Positions 8,314 through 17,067 of a DNA stretch of 64,000 bases are shown piece by piece. Numbering within the stretch: position 1 is the stretch's first letter; the number at the start of each line of letters is the position of its first letter. The translations under genes were made by a program, and so were the position numbers. The notes below the pieces were generated by a model. That model saw only the letters and a list, made by a program, of their open reading frames with translations, did no database searches and was not told the origin of the DNA. This DNA is from Acidobacteriota bacterium (lineage in GTDB: Bacteria > Actinomycetota > Acidimicrobiia > Acidimicrobiales > Microtrichaceae), in the NCBI GenBank assembly GCA_003577145.1, contig QEUP01000013.1, positions 62,001-126,000 of the forward strand, given 5' to 3'.

Positions 8314-9495
8314 TTGGCCTTTCCGATGATTGACGACTCCCCTGTCGACGCACCTGTCGTCTCGGTGATCACACCCACGTTCAACGAGGCGGCGAACATC
8401 CCCGAGCTTCTCGACCGCCTCGATGCTGCGCTCGACGAGATGCCTCACGAGATCATCGTGGTCGATGACGACTCGCCCGACCGGACATGGGAGATAGCCG
8501 AGAAGGAGGGTGAGCACCGACCCTCGGTACGCGTCCTTCGAAGGTTTGCGGAGCGTGGCCTGTCGAGCGCGGTCGTGTCAGGCATGGAGATCGCCCGCGG
8601 CCAGACTCTGGCCGTGATGGACGCCGATCTCCAGCATGACGAGTCGGTGTTGCCGGAGATGGTCGCCCTTGTCCGCTCCGGCCGTGCCGATGTATGCGTG
8701 GGTACCCGTTCAGCATCCGGCGGCAGCTACGGGGAATGGTCCCTCGGCCGCAGGCTGGTTTCCTGGGTGGCCACCCTGCTGGCGAGGCTGCTCCTGCGAG
8801 TCCCTCTCACGGATCCGATGAGCGGCTATTTCGTCGTGTCCCGGGATGCTTTCCGCAGATGCGCCCCCGACATCAACCCCAAGGGCTTCAAGATCCTCCT
8901 CGAGTTCGTCGGGCGGCACAAGGAACTGGCTGTTGCCGAAGTCGGCTACACCTTCCGTCCCCGGCTGCACGGCGAGACGAAGCTGAGCCCGTCGGTGATC
9001 CGCGCATATCTCCTGGCTATCTTCGAGATGCGTTTCGGAAGGCTCGTCTCGCCCCAGTTCTTCCTCTACGCGCTCGTGGGTGCCTCGGGTGTAATCGTGA
9101 ACCTGGTGGGCTTCGGCATCGGTGAGCTCTTGGACTTCCCGCGGATCGATACCGGGCTGGGCCCACGTTTCGACCCGCTCTACATCTCGGTTGTCTTCGG
9201 AATACAGCTCAGCATCATCAGCAACTACCTGCTCAACAACTACTTCACGTTCTTCGAGGAGAGGTACCGGGGTGTGCGGCTGCTCTGGGGGTTCGTCCTC
9301 TTCGAGCTGATCAGCATCTTCGGAGTGGTCATCCAGGTCTCGGTCTTCCAGTTCTTGCAGAACGCGGGGTTCCTCTCGCTGCTCGGATCGACGCTCGGCA
9401 AGTACGCGAACAACGCCATCGCCATCCTGGTAGCGCTGGTCAGCAACTACTTCTTGAACACCAATTACACCTGGCGGCGCCGGGCGACCGGCTGA
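8314..9495 (+). CDS. Glycosyltransferase family 2 (DPM1-like) fused to a GtrA-like membrane domain
   Basis: 393 residues. Residues 1-240 are a GT-A fold polyprenyl-phosphate sugar synthase: SVITPTFNEAANI, DDDSPD, the AVMDADLQHD metal motif near 100-109 and TDPMSGYFV. Residues about 250-390 hold four hydrophobic helices of GtrA type with FLYALVGASGVIVNL at the start and NYFLNTNYTWRR at the end. Such proteins make polyprenyl-phosphate-mannose or -glucose and help present the lipid-linked sugar. The start could also be the Met at 8326. The gene stands alone, with no glycosylation cluster in direct contact. Confidence 0.88.
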   Translation: MAFPMIDDSPVDAPVVSVITPTFNEAANIPELLDRLDAALDEMPHEIIVVDDDSPDRTWEIAEKEGEHRPSVRVLRRFAERGLSSAVVSGMEIARGQTLAVMDADLQHDESVLPEMVALVRSGRADVCVGTRSASGGSYGEWSLGRRLVSWVATLLARLLLRVPLTDPMSGYFVVSRDAFRRCAPDINPKGFKILLEFVGRHKELAVAEVGYTFRPRLHGETKLSPSVIRAYLLAIFEMRFGRLVSPQFFLYALVGASGVIVNLVGFGIGELLDFPRIDTGLGPRFDPLYISVVFGIQLSIISNYLLNNYFTFFEERYRGVRLLWGFVLFELISIFGVVIQVSVFQFLQNAGFLSLLGSTLGKYANNAIAILVALVSNYFLNTNYTWRRRATG

Positions 9496-9531
9496 GACCG
9501 TACCCAGCCCGGCGGGCCGTGGTGGGCCGGC

Positions 9532-9915
9532 TCAGATCGCCGCCTCGACTGCTTCGATTATCTCCTCGGCGGAGGCGCCCGGGCCCAGCACCGCCTCGAC
9601 GCCGCCTTCGCGGAGGGATTGAACATCTTGCTCGGGGATGATCCCGCCGACGATCACCGGCGTGTCCAGGCCGGCAGCCCGCAGGCCTTCGACGACCCTG
9701 GGAACCAATGCCATGTGTGCCCCACTGAGCATCGAGAGGCCCACGGCGTCGACGTCCTCGTCGACTGCGGCAGCGACGACGGTTTCGGGGGTCTGGCGCA
9801 GGCCGGTGTAGATGACCTCGTAGCCCGCGTCGCGGAGCAGCCGGGCCACGACCTTTACACCGCGGTCGTGCCCGTCGAGTCCGAGTTTGGCCACTAGTAC
9901 CCGTCGCTCCGCCAT
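9532..9915 (-). CDS. B12-binding small subunit of an acyl-CoA mutase
   Basis: 127 residues, a complete cobalamin-binding Rossmann domain of the DxHxxG class: LGLDGHDRG near residues 12-20 supplies the lower-ligand His, followed by SMLSGAHM and VGGIIPEQD and the GPGAS loop. It is the adenosylcobalamin-binding partner of the large subunit encoded 54 bp upstream, so the two make a split mutase of isobutyryl-/methylmalonyl-CoA mutase type. Confidence 0.92.
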   Translation of the reverse strand: MAERRVLVAKLGLDGHDRGVKVVARLLRDAGYEVIYTGLRQTPETVVAAAVDEDVDAVGLSMLSGAHMALVPRVVEGLRAAGLDTPVIVGGIIPEQDVQSLREGGVEAVLGPGASAEEIIEAVEAAI

Positions 9916-9969
9916 GTCCTCCTCCTCCTACGGCGACGCCTAGCCCTGATCGTTCACGGTAGGGCCCGA

Positions 9970-11616
9970 CTAGATGGCGGGGGCCTCTTCCCATCGCCCG
10001 AAGACCTCAGCCAGAGCTTGGACGATCTCCCCGACCGTGGCATGACTGCGGACCGCTTCGAGCAGCGCCGGCATCAGGTTCACGTCCGGTCGTCCGGCAT
10101 CTGCGCGCAGACGGTCGAGCACCGCGTCCACCAGCGATGCATCGCGCTCCGCTTTGATCTCCGCGAGACGTTTCACCTGCAGGCTCTCCACCTCCTGGCC
10201 TATGTAGAGGGTCTCAGGGGGTGGTTCGTCATTGCCCTCGGTGAAGGCGTTCACGCCGACCTTCAGGTGGGTTCCTTCGTTCAGCTTGCGTTCCAGCTGA
10301 TAGGCGCTGTCGGCGATCTCGGCCTGGAACCACCCCTCCTCGATGCCGCCGACCACCCCCTCGAACATCGAGCCGCCACCTCTGTGGTCGATCTGAGCGA
10401 GGAGCTCCTCGGCGCGACGCTCCATCTCCCCGGTGAGAGCCTCGACGAAGTAGGAGCCGCCCAGCGGGTCGGCGACGTGGGGGACCTGCGTCTCGTGGGC
10501 TATGACCTGCTGGGTGCGCAGAGCGATTCGTACAGCCTTCTCGGTGGGTAGGGCCAGGACTTCGTCCATGGAGTTCGTGTGGAGGCTCTGTGTCCCTCCC
10601 AGGACTCCGGCCAGCGCCTCGATCGTCGTCCTGACGATGTTCACCTCCGGCTGCTGCGCCGTGAGGGACACCCCGGCGGTCTGGGTGTGGAAGCGGAGCT
10701 GGAGTGACCGCTCTCGCTCGGCCCGGTAGCGATCCTTCATCCAGCGGGCCCAGATGATGCGAGCAGCCCGATACTTCGCGATCTCCTCGAAGAAGTCGAT
10801 GTGGGCGTTGAAGAAGAACGACAGCCGCGGAGCGAACTCGTCCACGCGGAGGCCACCGGCCAACCCGGCCTCCACGTAGGCGAAGCCGTTGGCGAGGGTG
10901 AAGGCCAACTCCTGCGCCGCGGTCGCGCCGGCCTCGCGGATGTGGTAACCGGACACCGACACCGGATGCCATCGCGGCATCTCGGCGGTGCAGAAGCGCA
11001 GCGTATCGGCCACCATCCGCAGCGACGGCCGCGGTGGGAAGATGTACTCCTTCTGCGCTTGGTACTCCTTGAGGATGTCGTTCTGGAGTGTTCCTCCCAG
11101 GTCGGTGCGGGAGACACCCGAGGCTTCGGCCGCCGTGACGTACATGGCCAGCAGGATCGCCGCCGGCGAGTTGATGGTCATCGACGTCGTGACCCCAGCC
11201 AGGTCTATACCGCGGTAGAGATCTTCGACATCGGCGAGGGTGTCGACTGCCACGCCGCACCTGCCCACTTCGCCCGCGCTGAGCGGATCGTCGGAGTCGC
11301 GGCCCATGAGGGTGGGTAGGTCGAAGGCGGTGGAAAGGCCGTCTCCACCGTGAGCCAGGATCTCCTTGAAGCGCAGATTCGTGTCGACGGCCGTGCCGAA
11401 ACCGGCGAACATCCGCATCGTCCAGAGCTTCGTGCGGTACATCGACGCGTACGGGCCCCGGGCGTAGGGATACTGGCCCGGGAAGTCGCCGTGAACCGCG
11501 TCGGCTGGGCCGTAGACCGGCTCGAGCGGGATGCCGGACATGGTCGAGAAGTCGGCTGGTCGTCGAGGGGAGCGCTCGTACGCGACCGACCAGTCCGCAT
11601 GGGCCTCTTCGCTCAT
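9970..11616 (-). CDS. B12-dependent acyl-CoA mutase large subunit, isobutyryl-CoA mutase-type active site
   Basis: 548-residue TIM-barrel subunit. It aligns well with methylmalonyl-CoA mutase ([70 protein letters not shown]). The two residues that distinguish substrates differ: the position of Tyr89 of methylmalonyl-CoA mutase is Phe (RMFAGF) and that of Arg207 is Gln ([10 protein letters not shown]). Phe/Gln is the combination known from isobutyryl-CoA mutase, which interconverts isobutyryl- and n-butyryl-CoA. The B12-binding domain is absent from this chain and is encoded by the next gene. A MarR gene lies upstream and a candidate operator is just before the start. The substrate call is inference from two positions. 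Confidence 0.85.
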   Translation of the reverse strand: MSEEAHADWSVAYERSPRRPADFSTMSGIPLEPVYGPADAVHGDFPGQYPYARGPYASMYRTKLWTMRMFAGFGTAVDTNLRFKEILAHGGDGLSTAFDLPTLMGRDSDDPLSAGEVGRCGVAVDTLADVEDLYRGIDLAGVTTSMTINSPAAILLAMYVTAAEASGVSRTDLGGTLQNDILKEYQAQKEYIFPPRPSLRMVADTLRFCTAEMPRWHPVSVSGYHIREAGATAAQELAFTLANGFAYVEAGLAGGLRVDEFAPRLSFFFNAHIDFFEEIAKYRAARIIWARWMKDRYRAERERSLQLRFHTQTAGVSLTAQQPEVNIVRTTIEALAGVLGGTQSLHTNSMDEVLALPTEKAVRIALRTQQVIAHETQVPHVADPLGGSYFVEALTGEMERRAEELLAQIDHRGGGSMFEGVVGGIEEGWFQAEIADSAYQLERKLNEGTHLKVGVNAFTEGNDEPPPETLYIGQEVESLQVKRLAEIKAERDASLVDAVLDRLRADAGRPDVNLMPALLEAVRSHATVGEIVQALAEVFGRWEEAPAI

Positions 11617-11626
11617 GAGACCATGA

Positions 11627-11644
11627 TAGTTTGAAGTCCAAATA
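11627..11644. promoter_or_regulatory. Candidate MarR-type operator before the mutase genes
   Basis: The 18-bp site TAGTTTGAAGTCCAAATA contains TTTG-N5-CAAA and is AT-rich against a G+C-rich background. It ends 10 bp before the mutase ATG at 11616, in the 66-bp gap behind a MarR gene. This size and symmetry fit MarR-family operators, so local repression of the mutase by the neighbouring MarR is the simplest reading. Confidence 0.45.
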
Positions 11645-11682
11645 AAAGGGGAAATCTCGCACAGGCCCGGCGAAGACCAGCG

Positions 11683-12192
11683 CTAAGGCTCGAAATCGCC
11701 GGCGGCCATGCGGAGCTTGCGCACCAGCCCGGTGATCTCGCGGCATTCGGCTTCGTTCATGCCGCCGAGGCCGAAACGCGATTGGACGAGCGCGTCGGTC
11801 GCCCCCCGGACCGTGTCACGGCCGGCATCGGTGATCCGAGCCAGCACGGTTCGGCCGTCAGACGGGTGAGGGCGCCGCTCCACCAGGCCTTGTGACTCGA
11901 GACGGTCGATGGCGTTGGTCATGCTCGCCGGGTGCACCATCAGGCGATCACCCATCTTGCCCAAAGGCAGCTCCCCCGCGCGGCTGAAGCGCAGCAGAGC
12001 CAGCGCCTCGTAACGTGCGAACGTCAGGCCGAAGGGCCGCAGCACGCCATCGACGTGGGCCAACAACAGCTGATGAGCGCGCATCACCGAGGTGATGGCC
12101 GCCATCTCTGCTACCGCGCCCAACCGGTGAGTCGCCCACTGCCGCTCTGCCTCGGCTATGGGATCGAAGGACAACCGACGTCGCGCTGTCAC
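11683..12192 (-). CDS. MarR-family transcriptional regulator
   Basis: 169-residue winged-helix repressor: LTFARYEALALLRFSRAGELP near 56-75, the recognition-helix region GDRLMVHPASMTNAIDRLES near 81-100, and the wing LVERRPHPSDGRTVLARIT near 103-121. The GTG at 12192 is chosen because upstream sequence in the same frame has no family similarity. It is cotranscribable with the downstream mutase genes (66-bp gap carrying an 18-bp candidate operator). The ligand may be an acyl-CoA or organic acid; this is not visible in the sequence. Confidence 0.85.
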   Translation of the reverse strand: MTARRRLSFDPIAEAERQWATHRLGAVAEMAAITSVMRAHQLLLAHVDGVLRPFGLTFARYEALALLRFSRAGELPLGKMGDRLMVHPASMTNAIDRLESQGLVERRPHPSDGRTVLARITDAGRDTVRGATDALVQSRFGLGGMNEAECREITGLVRKLRMAAGDFEP

Positions 12193-12260
12193 GCGCGGGA
12201 CATTACCGCCGCCGGCCGCACCCGGGCGGTCGACGGACTGCCGACCAGCTGTCCCCACGG

Positions 12261-13145
12261 TCAAGACGGGGTCGGATCGCGCAGGGTCCGGTTGCGGCGG
12301 CGGATCACCACCAGCGCCGTTGCGGGAACCGCCAGCGCGAGGATCGCCAGGACGATCGACAGCGCCGCCGTGCCGCCCCCATCTCGCCGCTCGTCGCCGG
12401 TCGGAGTGCTCGCCAGCTGCAGGTCGGAGTCGGGCGCAGTGGCAACCTCCCCGCCGGTCTCGCCGGCCTCCGGGTCGGTCGGGGACCCCTCCTCGGAAGC
12501 CTCCTCCTGGGGTTCGCCAGCCGTCGACGGCGGGGGTTGGGGGATGTCGGCAGAACCGGGCGCGACCTCGGTCGTCCCGGCGACCCCGACGGGGGTGTCG
12601 CCTTCCTGGTTCGAGGCGGGTGGCTCCGCGGGCAGCGGGGCGGGTGCGGCTGCCGGCACGCTGCTCGTGGACGATGGCTCCGGACCGCAGACCTCGTCGA
12701 CCGACTGGAGACCGGGTTTCTGGTCCCCCGAGGTGAATATCCAACCTTCGACGTCGCCATCGGCGACCGTTGTGGCCGACGCCCCGAGCTCGGAGTACGA
12801 CCACGATCCGGAGCCGCCCGGAGCGCGGTAGTACTTCCAGCTCTTGGGTGCCTGGCAGGTGAAGCACGACGCAGCAGGACACCCTTCGCCTCCTATCGAG
12901 CAGACACCGGCCCCGAGCCCTCCGAAACCGGCGGTCACCAGTTCGAAGCCGGCTGCTCTCAAGGCGTCGACCCCGCTGATGGACGAGGTGGTGAACCGCA
13001 CACAGCGAGCCACCGTTCCTCCCTGGGTGGTCACGATGACCGCCGCCCGATTGGCTCCCACCGCCTCCACCTGATCGGCCTGGGCGAACAGGCCGGCCAC
13101 CGCCGCACACACCACCAACGCGCTCAGCGCCGCTGCTCTCATCAT
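12261..13145 (-). CDS. Secreted, C-terminally anchored protein with DUF4430/transcobalamin beta-domain-like region
   Basis: 294 residues: signal peptide (MMRAAALSALVVCAAVAGLFA), a domain of about 125 residues, a long Pro/Glu/Thr-rich spacer (about 140-245), one C-terminal transmembrane helix (AALSIVLAILALAVPATALV) and a basic tail. The folded domain contains ISGVDALRAAGFEL, FGGLGAGVCSIGGEGCP, SWKYYRAPGGSGSWSYSELG and VADGDVEGW, which I read as a DUF4430-type beta-grasp similar to the C-terminal domain of animal transcobalamin; it may equal the SCO2322 family of Streptomyces. It has six Cys, likely paired outside the cell. A cobalamin riboswitch precedes it and an ECF importer is divergent, so a surface role in cobalamin capture is inferred. 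The start at 13145 has GGAG spaced correctly; 13142 is the alternative. Confidence 0.75.
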   Translation of the reverse strand: MMRAAALSALVVCAAVAGLFAQADQVEAVGANRAAVIVTTQGGTVARCVRFTTSSISGVDALRAAGFELVTAGFGGLGAGVCSIGGEGCPAASCFTCQAPKSWKYYRAPGGSGSWSYSELGASATTVADGDVEGWIFTSGDQKPGLQSVDEVCGPEPSSTSSVPAAAPAPLPAEPPASNQEGDTPVGVAGTTEVAPGSADIPQPPPSTAGEPQEEASEEGSPTDPEAGETGGEVATAPDSDLQLASTPTGDERRDGGGTAALSIVLAILALAVPATALVVIRRRNRTLRDPTPS

Positions 13146-13194
13146 GACTCCTCTCGCCCCATTCCTCGAGGGCGGTTGGGACCGACAGCGTCCG

Positions 13195-13328
13195 CGCTGC
13201 CGAGCGGCTGCAGGTGCTCTGGCTCGTGAGCTCGACGGCTCACTCACAGTTGCGGGACAGCTCCGGACTTGCACCGGCTTCCCCTGCAGTTGTTGTCTGC
13301 GACGGTCATTGCTGATGCCCGTCGTTCG
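13195..13328 (-). ncRNA. Cobalamin riboswitch upstream of the DUF4430-like gene
   Basis: On the minus strand the leader reads GGGAAGCCGGTGCAAGTCC, then GGAGCTGTCCCGCAACTGTG (13247-13282), followed at 13208-13227 by the B12 box ACGAGCCAGAGCACCTGCAG. These are the conserved core blocks of the cobalamin aptamer. The leader ends about 50 nt before the start codon, leaving room for an expression platform over the Shine-Dalgarno. Boundaries are approximate. Confidence 0.9.
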
Positions 13329-13334
13329 GGGCAT

Positions 13335-13363
13335 AACGTATGGGTCCCCGGCGCTCCCGGCAA
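13335..13363 (-). promoter_or_regulatory. Candidate promoter of the riboswitch-DUF4430 transcript
   Basis: On the minus strand, TTGCCG (13358-13363) and TACGTT (13335-13340) are spaced by 17 bp. Initiation would fall near 13328, at the 5' edge of the riboswitch. On the plus strand the region up to ecfT (13329-13457) carries two copies of GGGTCCCCGGCGCT (13342-13355, 13369-13382) and no aptamer core that I could recognise. Confidence 0.4.
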
Positions 13364-13457
13364 GTACCGGGTCCCCGGCGCTTCCCCCTGAGCGTCCCTG
13401 GGGGCAAACCCGCTCCATGCGCCGGTAGCGCTTCCAAGAACCGAGGACGAGGATTCG

Positions 13458-14549
13458 ATGCACGAGCTGGACCGCCTCCACAGCGTCACCTGGGCCTGCT
13501 GGGCGGCGGCGGCGGCCCTCACCGTCGAGATCGCGCCGAATCCGGTCTATGTGGTGCTCGTGATCTCGCTTTCGGCAATCGTGGTCGAGGTGCACGGTAG
13601 GGACAGGCCCTTGGCTCGTGCCTTCCCGATCCTCCTGCTGGTCGGCGCGACCTTCGGAGCGGTCAAGGTGGCGTTGACAGTGCTAACGGTGCACGGTGTC
13701 GGCGACACTGTCGTGACCCTGCCCGAGTGGACCCTCCCGAGGCTGCTGGGGGGCTTCAGCGTCGGGGGTACCGTCGAGCTCGAGGTGATCCTCCAGAGTG
13801 CAGCCGAGGCACTCGTCATCGTGGGAGTCATGGCCGTGTTCGGAGCGTTCAACGCGGTGGTCTCCCACGACCAGCTCGTGCGCGCGCTACCCCGATCGTT
13901 TCACGAAGCCGGCCTCATCGTCACCGTGGCGCTCGCCTTCGTCCCCTCGACGATGGCCACCGTCCGGTCGGTACAGGAGTCCGACCGGGCGCGGACCGGG
14001 GGCCGAATCGTTCGCCGCGGCCGGCTGGTGCGCTTGGCGCTCCCGATTCTCGCGACCGGTCTCGAGAAGGCCATCGACCTGGCGTCGTCCATGGACTCGC
14101 GAGGCTTTGGCCGCGCAGCCGGCACCCGCGGCGAACGGCTGGCGGCCTGGTTCGCAGCAGGCGGGCTGGTGGCTCTGGCCGCGGCGGTCGTGGCGCTCAT
14201 AGGCGGGTCGGCAGGGCTCGGGATTGCGCTTGTCGCCGCCGGTGCATCCCTGATCGTCCTGGCGATCTTCATCGGCTCATCGGCCGACAATCGCTCCCGC
14301 TACAGGCCCCGCGGGCTGACATGGTCCGACGGAGCCGTGATCGTCGCCTCGGCCGCCGCGGTAATCATCCTCTTGGTGTTCCGGTCGTCCGGCATCGGCT
14401 CGCTCAGCTGGGACCCGGTCCCCCTGAGGTTCCCGACGGTGGAGCCAGTGACAGTCGCCGCGATAGCCCTGCTCTCGGCACCCGCGGCGGCCGGGCCGTA
14501 CGCTGAGGCGCTGGTCTTGCCGAGCACGTCAGACGAGGTCCGAGCGTGA
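13458..14549 (+). CDS. ECF transporter transmembrane (T) component, CbiQ family
   Basis: 363-residue integral membrane protein. The family's coupling motifs that contact the ATPases are visible as DRARTGGRIVRR near 175-186 and SMDSRGFGRA near 213-222. Several hydrophobic helices lie before and after, with an extra C-terminal pair compared with short EcfT proteins. The start ATG is preceded by GAGGAC/GAGGATT. The gene overlaps the ATPase gene by 4 bp (GTGA), giving an operon T-A-S. Cobalamin is the probable substrate because riboswitches flank the locus. Confidence 0.88.
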   Translation: MHELDRLHSVTWACWAAAAALTVEIAPNPVYVVLVISLSAIVVEVHGRDRPLARAFPILLLVGATFGAVKVALTVLTVHGVGDTVVTLPEWTLPRLLGGFSVGGTVELEVILQSAAEALVIVGVMAVFGAFNAVVSHDQLVRALPRSFHEAGLIVTVALAFVPSTMATVRSVQESDRARTGGRIVRRGRLVRLALPILATGLEKAIDLASSMDSRGFGRAAGTRGERLAAWFAAGGLVALAAAVVALIGGSAGLGIALVAAGASLIVLAIFIGSSADNRSRYRPRGLTWSDGAVIVASAAAVIILLVFRSSGIGSLSWDPVPLRFPTVEPVTVAAIALLSAPAAAGPYAEALVLPSTSDEVRA

Positions 14550-16174
14550 AGCAGCTCTGCTTCCGCTCGCTCAGCTTCTCCTACCCCTCGCCTGACGGTT
14601 CTCGGGTGTCCCACTCGACGCGGTGGGAGCGCGCTCGGGATGCGATGACCCCCGGCCTGGCGGACATCGACATCGGGCTGGAGCAGGCAGAGCTCGCCCT
14701 CGTCGCCGGCACGTCGGGCTCCGGCAAGAGCACGTTGTTACGTTGTGTGAACGGGCTGGTGCCGCATTCCAGCGGCGGTGTCCTTGTCGGCGAGGTGGTT
14801 GTGGCCAGCCGATCCACGGTACGCAACAAGCCGCGAGATCTCGCCGACCTGGTCGGCTTCGTGCACCAGGATCCCGAAGCGCACTTCGTCGTCGACCGGG
14901 TGGAGGGAGACATCGCCTTCAGCCTCGAGAACCTGGGCACCGAGCCCGACACGATGCGACGGCGGGTGGAGGAGGTGCTCGACGCGCTCGACATCGCGCG
15001 CCTCCGCCACCGTTCGCCTGCCAGCCTCTCCGGCGGTGAACGCCAGCGTTGCGCGATTGCGTCGGCGCTGGCCGTGGGACCGGCGGTCCTCGTCCTCGAC
15101 GAGCCCACCTCCCAACTGGATCCCCAGGGAGCCGAGGATGTGATCGGGGCTGTTGTCCGGCTCAACCAGGACCTCGGCACAACGGTGCTCATGGCCGAGC
15201 ATCGTCTCGAGCGCGTTGCCGCCTTCGCCGACAGGGCGCTGCTCATGGGTGGGGGTCGAGTCGTGGGCGACGGTGACCCGACCGCGGTGCTCGCGGACTA
15301 TCCCGGAGCGCCGCCGGTGACCAGGTTGGGACGGCTGCTGGGGTGGGACCCGCCTCCACTCACAGTGAAGGGCGCTCTCAGCCACCTGCGCCGGGAACCG
15401 GACGCGGTCCCCGTTCCGGTCGACCCCGCCGGCCCGCCGCCGGCGCCGGCGGCCCCGGGAGAAGCGATCGTCACCGCTGAGGGCCTTGACCTTCGTCACG
15501 GGAAGGTGCGCGTCCTTTCCGACGTCAGCTTCACCGCCAAGGAGGGAGAAGCGATCGCCGTGCTGGGCCGGAACGGCTCGGGCAAGACCACCCTGCTGAG
15601 GACGTTGGCCGGCCTCCATCGCCCGCAGAAAGGCAAGGTCGATTGTCTGCGGCGCGCCTCTTACGTGCCCCAGGACCCCAACACCTTGCTCTCGGCTCCC
15701 ACCGTGCGCGCCGAGCTCGAGCAGACGCAGCGGCTGCTGGGGCGGGTCGACCACCGAGCCGTCGACCACTGGCTCGATCGGCTGCACCTCACGCATCTGG
15801 CACCACGCCACCCGCGGTCCCTGTCGAGCGGTGAGAGGCAACGGGTAGCCATCGCAGCCGTCGCCGTAGGCGGTGCTGAGCTGCTGTTGCTCGACGAACC
15901 GACCCGTGGCATGGATGCCGAATCCCGGGAGGCTCTGCGTTCGGCCATCACCTCCCATGTCGCATCCGGCGGATCGGTGGTCCTCGCCACCCACGACGTG
16001 GAGCTGGCCGCCGGCTGTGCGACGACCGTCGTGGTCCTCGGTGAAGGCCAGATCGTCGCTGCCGGCGCCGGCCGCACCGTTCTCACGGGTTCGTTGTTCG
16101 CTCCGCAGGTACTGAGGGTCATGCCACCGTTCCTGACCGTGGACGAAGTGCGGGCAGCGAGGACGAGCGCGTGA
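14546..16174 (+). CDS. ECF transporter ATPase, two ABC domains fused (A1-A2)
   Basis: 542 residues with two complete nucleotide-binding domains. Domain 1: Walker A GTSGSGKSTLL near 54-64, signature LSGGERQRCAIASAL near 162, Walker B VLVLDEPTSQLD. Domain 2 (from about 310): Walker A GRNGSGKTTLL, signature LSSGERQRVAIA, Walker B LLLLDEPTRG, H-loop ATHD. Both sites look catalytically intact. The GTG start overlaps the T-component stop, and its own stop overlaps the GTG of the S component (GTGA both times), so the three subunits are translationally coupled. Confidence 0.92.
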   Translation: MKQLCFRSLSFSYPSPDGSRVSHSTRWERARDAMTPGLADIDIGLEQAELALVAGTSGSGKSTLLRCVNGLVPHSSGGVLVGEVVVASRSTVRNKPRDLADLVGFVHQDPEAHFVVDRVEGDIAFSLENLGTEPDTMRRRVEEVLDALDIARLRHRSPASLSGGERQRCAIASALAVGPAVLVLDEPTSQLDPQGAEDVIGAVVRLNQDLGTTVLMAEHRLERVAAFADRALLMGGGRVVGDGDPTAVLADYPGAPPVTRLGRLLGWDPPPLTVKGALSHLRREPDAVPVPVDPAGPPPAPAAPGEAIVTAEGLDLRHGKVRVLSDVSFTAKEGEAIAVLGRNGSGKTTLLRTLAGLHRPQKGKVDCLRRASYVPQDPNTLLSAPTVRAELEQTQRLLGRVDHRAVDHWLDRLHLTHLAPRHPRSLSSGERQRVAIAAVAVGGAELLLLDEPTRGMDAESREALRSAITSHVASGGSVVLATHDVELAAGCATTVVVLGEGQIVAAGAGRTVLTGSLFAPQVLRVMPPFLTVDEVRAARTSA

Positions 16175-16995
16175 CCCGGGACCGCCTGACCGCCGGCACG
16201 GCTCTCATCTACACGATGGTGGGGATCTGCGGTGTCGCAGCCTTCCTCTATCCGTTCTGGCTGCCGGGCCGAGCACTTCCATCCGAAGCTCACTCCACTA
16301 CCGCGCCCTTCGTTGCGGCTCTCATGGCAACCCTGGTGATGCTTGCCGTGACCGTCGAGATCAGGCAGGGCACCATGAGCGGCTCCACCGTGGCGGTGCT
16401 GGCCGTGCTCGCGTCGAGTGCCGGCATGCTCAGACTCCTCGACCTGCCGGGTGGGGGCAGCGGGATCTTCTTCCTGGTGGTGCTGGGAGGGGCCGCCTTC
16501 GGGGCCCGCTTCGGGATCCTTCTCGGGCTATCGGCCATGGCGGTGTCGGCCGTGCTGACCGGTGGCATCGGGCCGTGGCTGCCCTTCCAGATGCTCGGTC
16601 TGGGCCTGATGGGAGCGCTGGCAGGATGGGTCGGCTCCTTGACCCGGCGCCTGCCGGCTCGTGGGGAGGTGATCGTGCTCGCAGCACTGGGCTGGGTTTC
16701 GGGCTTCCTGTACGGGGCGGTGCTCAACCTGTGGTTCTGGCCCTTTGCCATCGGCGAAGGGCCGCTGTCGTGGAACCCCGGACTGGGCCTCACCGAGACG
16801 ATCGAGCACTACTGGTCCTTCTACGTCGCCACGTCGCTGGCCTGGGACGCCGCGGGAGCTCTCATGAACGCGGTGCTCATACTCGTCACCGGCATTCCCG
16901 TGATGCGCACGCTGAGGCGCTTCTCGAGCCGGCTGCTGCCCGCCGTCCACATCGAGGCTCCCACCGAGCTCAGCCTTGACGCACCCGTGGGCTGA
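16171..16995 (+). CDS. ECF transporter substrate-binding (S) component, probable cobalamin type
   Basis: 274-residue membrane protein with about six or seven hydrophobic helices; GGGAAFGARFGILLGLSAMA and the GPWLPFQMLGLGLMGALAGW segment resemble the conserved face of ECF S components such as CbrT. It is cotranscribed with the T and A subunits (4-bp overlap). Assignment to cobalamin comes from the riboswitches on both flanks and the secreted partner genes, not from substrate-site residues. Confidence 0.8.
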   Translation: MTRDRLTAGTALIYTMVGICGVAAFLYPFWLPGRALPSEAHSTTAPFVAALMATLVMLAVTVEIRQGTMSGSTVAVLAVLASSAGMLRLLDLPGGGSGIFFLVVLGGAAFGARFGILLGLSAMAVSAVLTGGIGPWLPFQMLGLGLMGALAGWVGSLTRRLPARGEVIVLAALGWVSGFLYGAVLNLWFWPFAIGEGPLSWNPGLGLTETIEHYWSFYVATSLAWDAAGALMNAVLILVTGIPVMRTLRRFSSRLLPAVHIEAPTELSLDAPVG

Positions 16996-17035
16996 CCTTG
17001 GTTCTTCCGGGTGCGGACCGGGCCGTCAGAGGGGG

Positions 17036-17064
17036 TTGACACGACGAGCCGGCCCTGCTTGCAT
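17036..17064 (+). promoter_or_regulatory. Candidate promoter before the second riboswitch
   Basis: A perfect TTGACA (17036-17041) is followed after 17 bp by TTGCAT (17059-17064). It lies between the S-component stop and the aptamer, so the toroid gene can be transcribed on its own, separately from the ECF operon. Confidence 0.5.
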
Positions 17065-17067
17065 ACG

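Noticed and set aside
10229-11746. 505-codon minus-strand frame overlapping the mutase
   Set aside because: Other frame of the mutase large subunit; Arg/Gly/Pro-rich and without family similarity.
13329-13457. Cobalamin riboswitch on the plus strand before the T component
   Set aside because: No B12 box or GGGAA core in that orientation; the region holds two copies of a 14-bp repeat and the divergent promoter.
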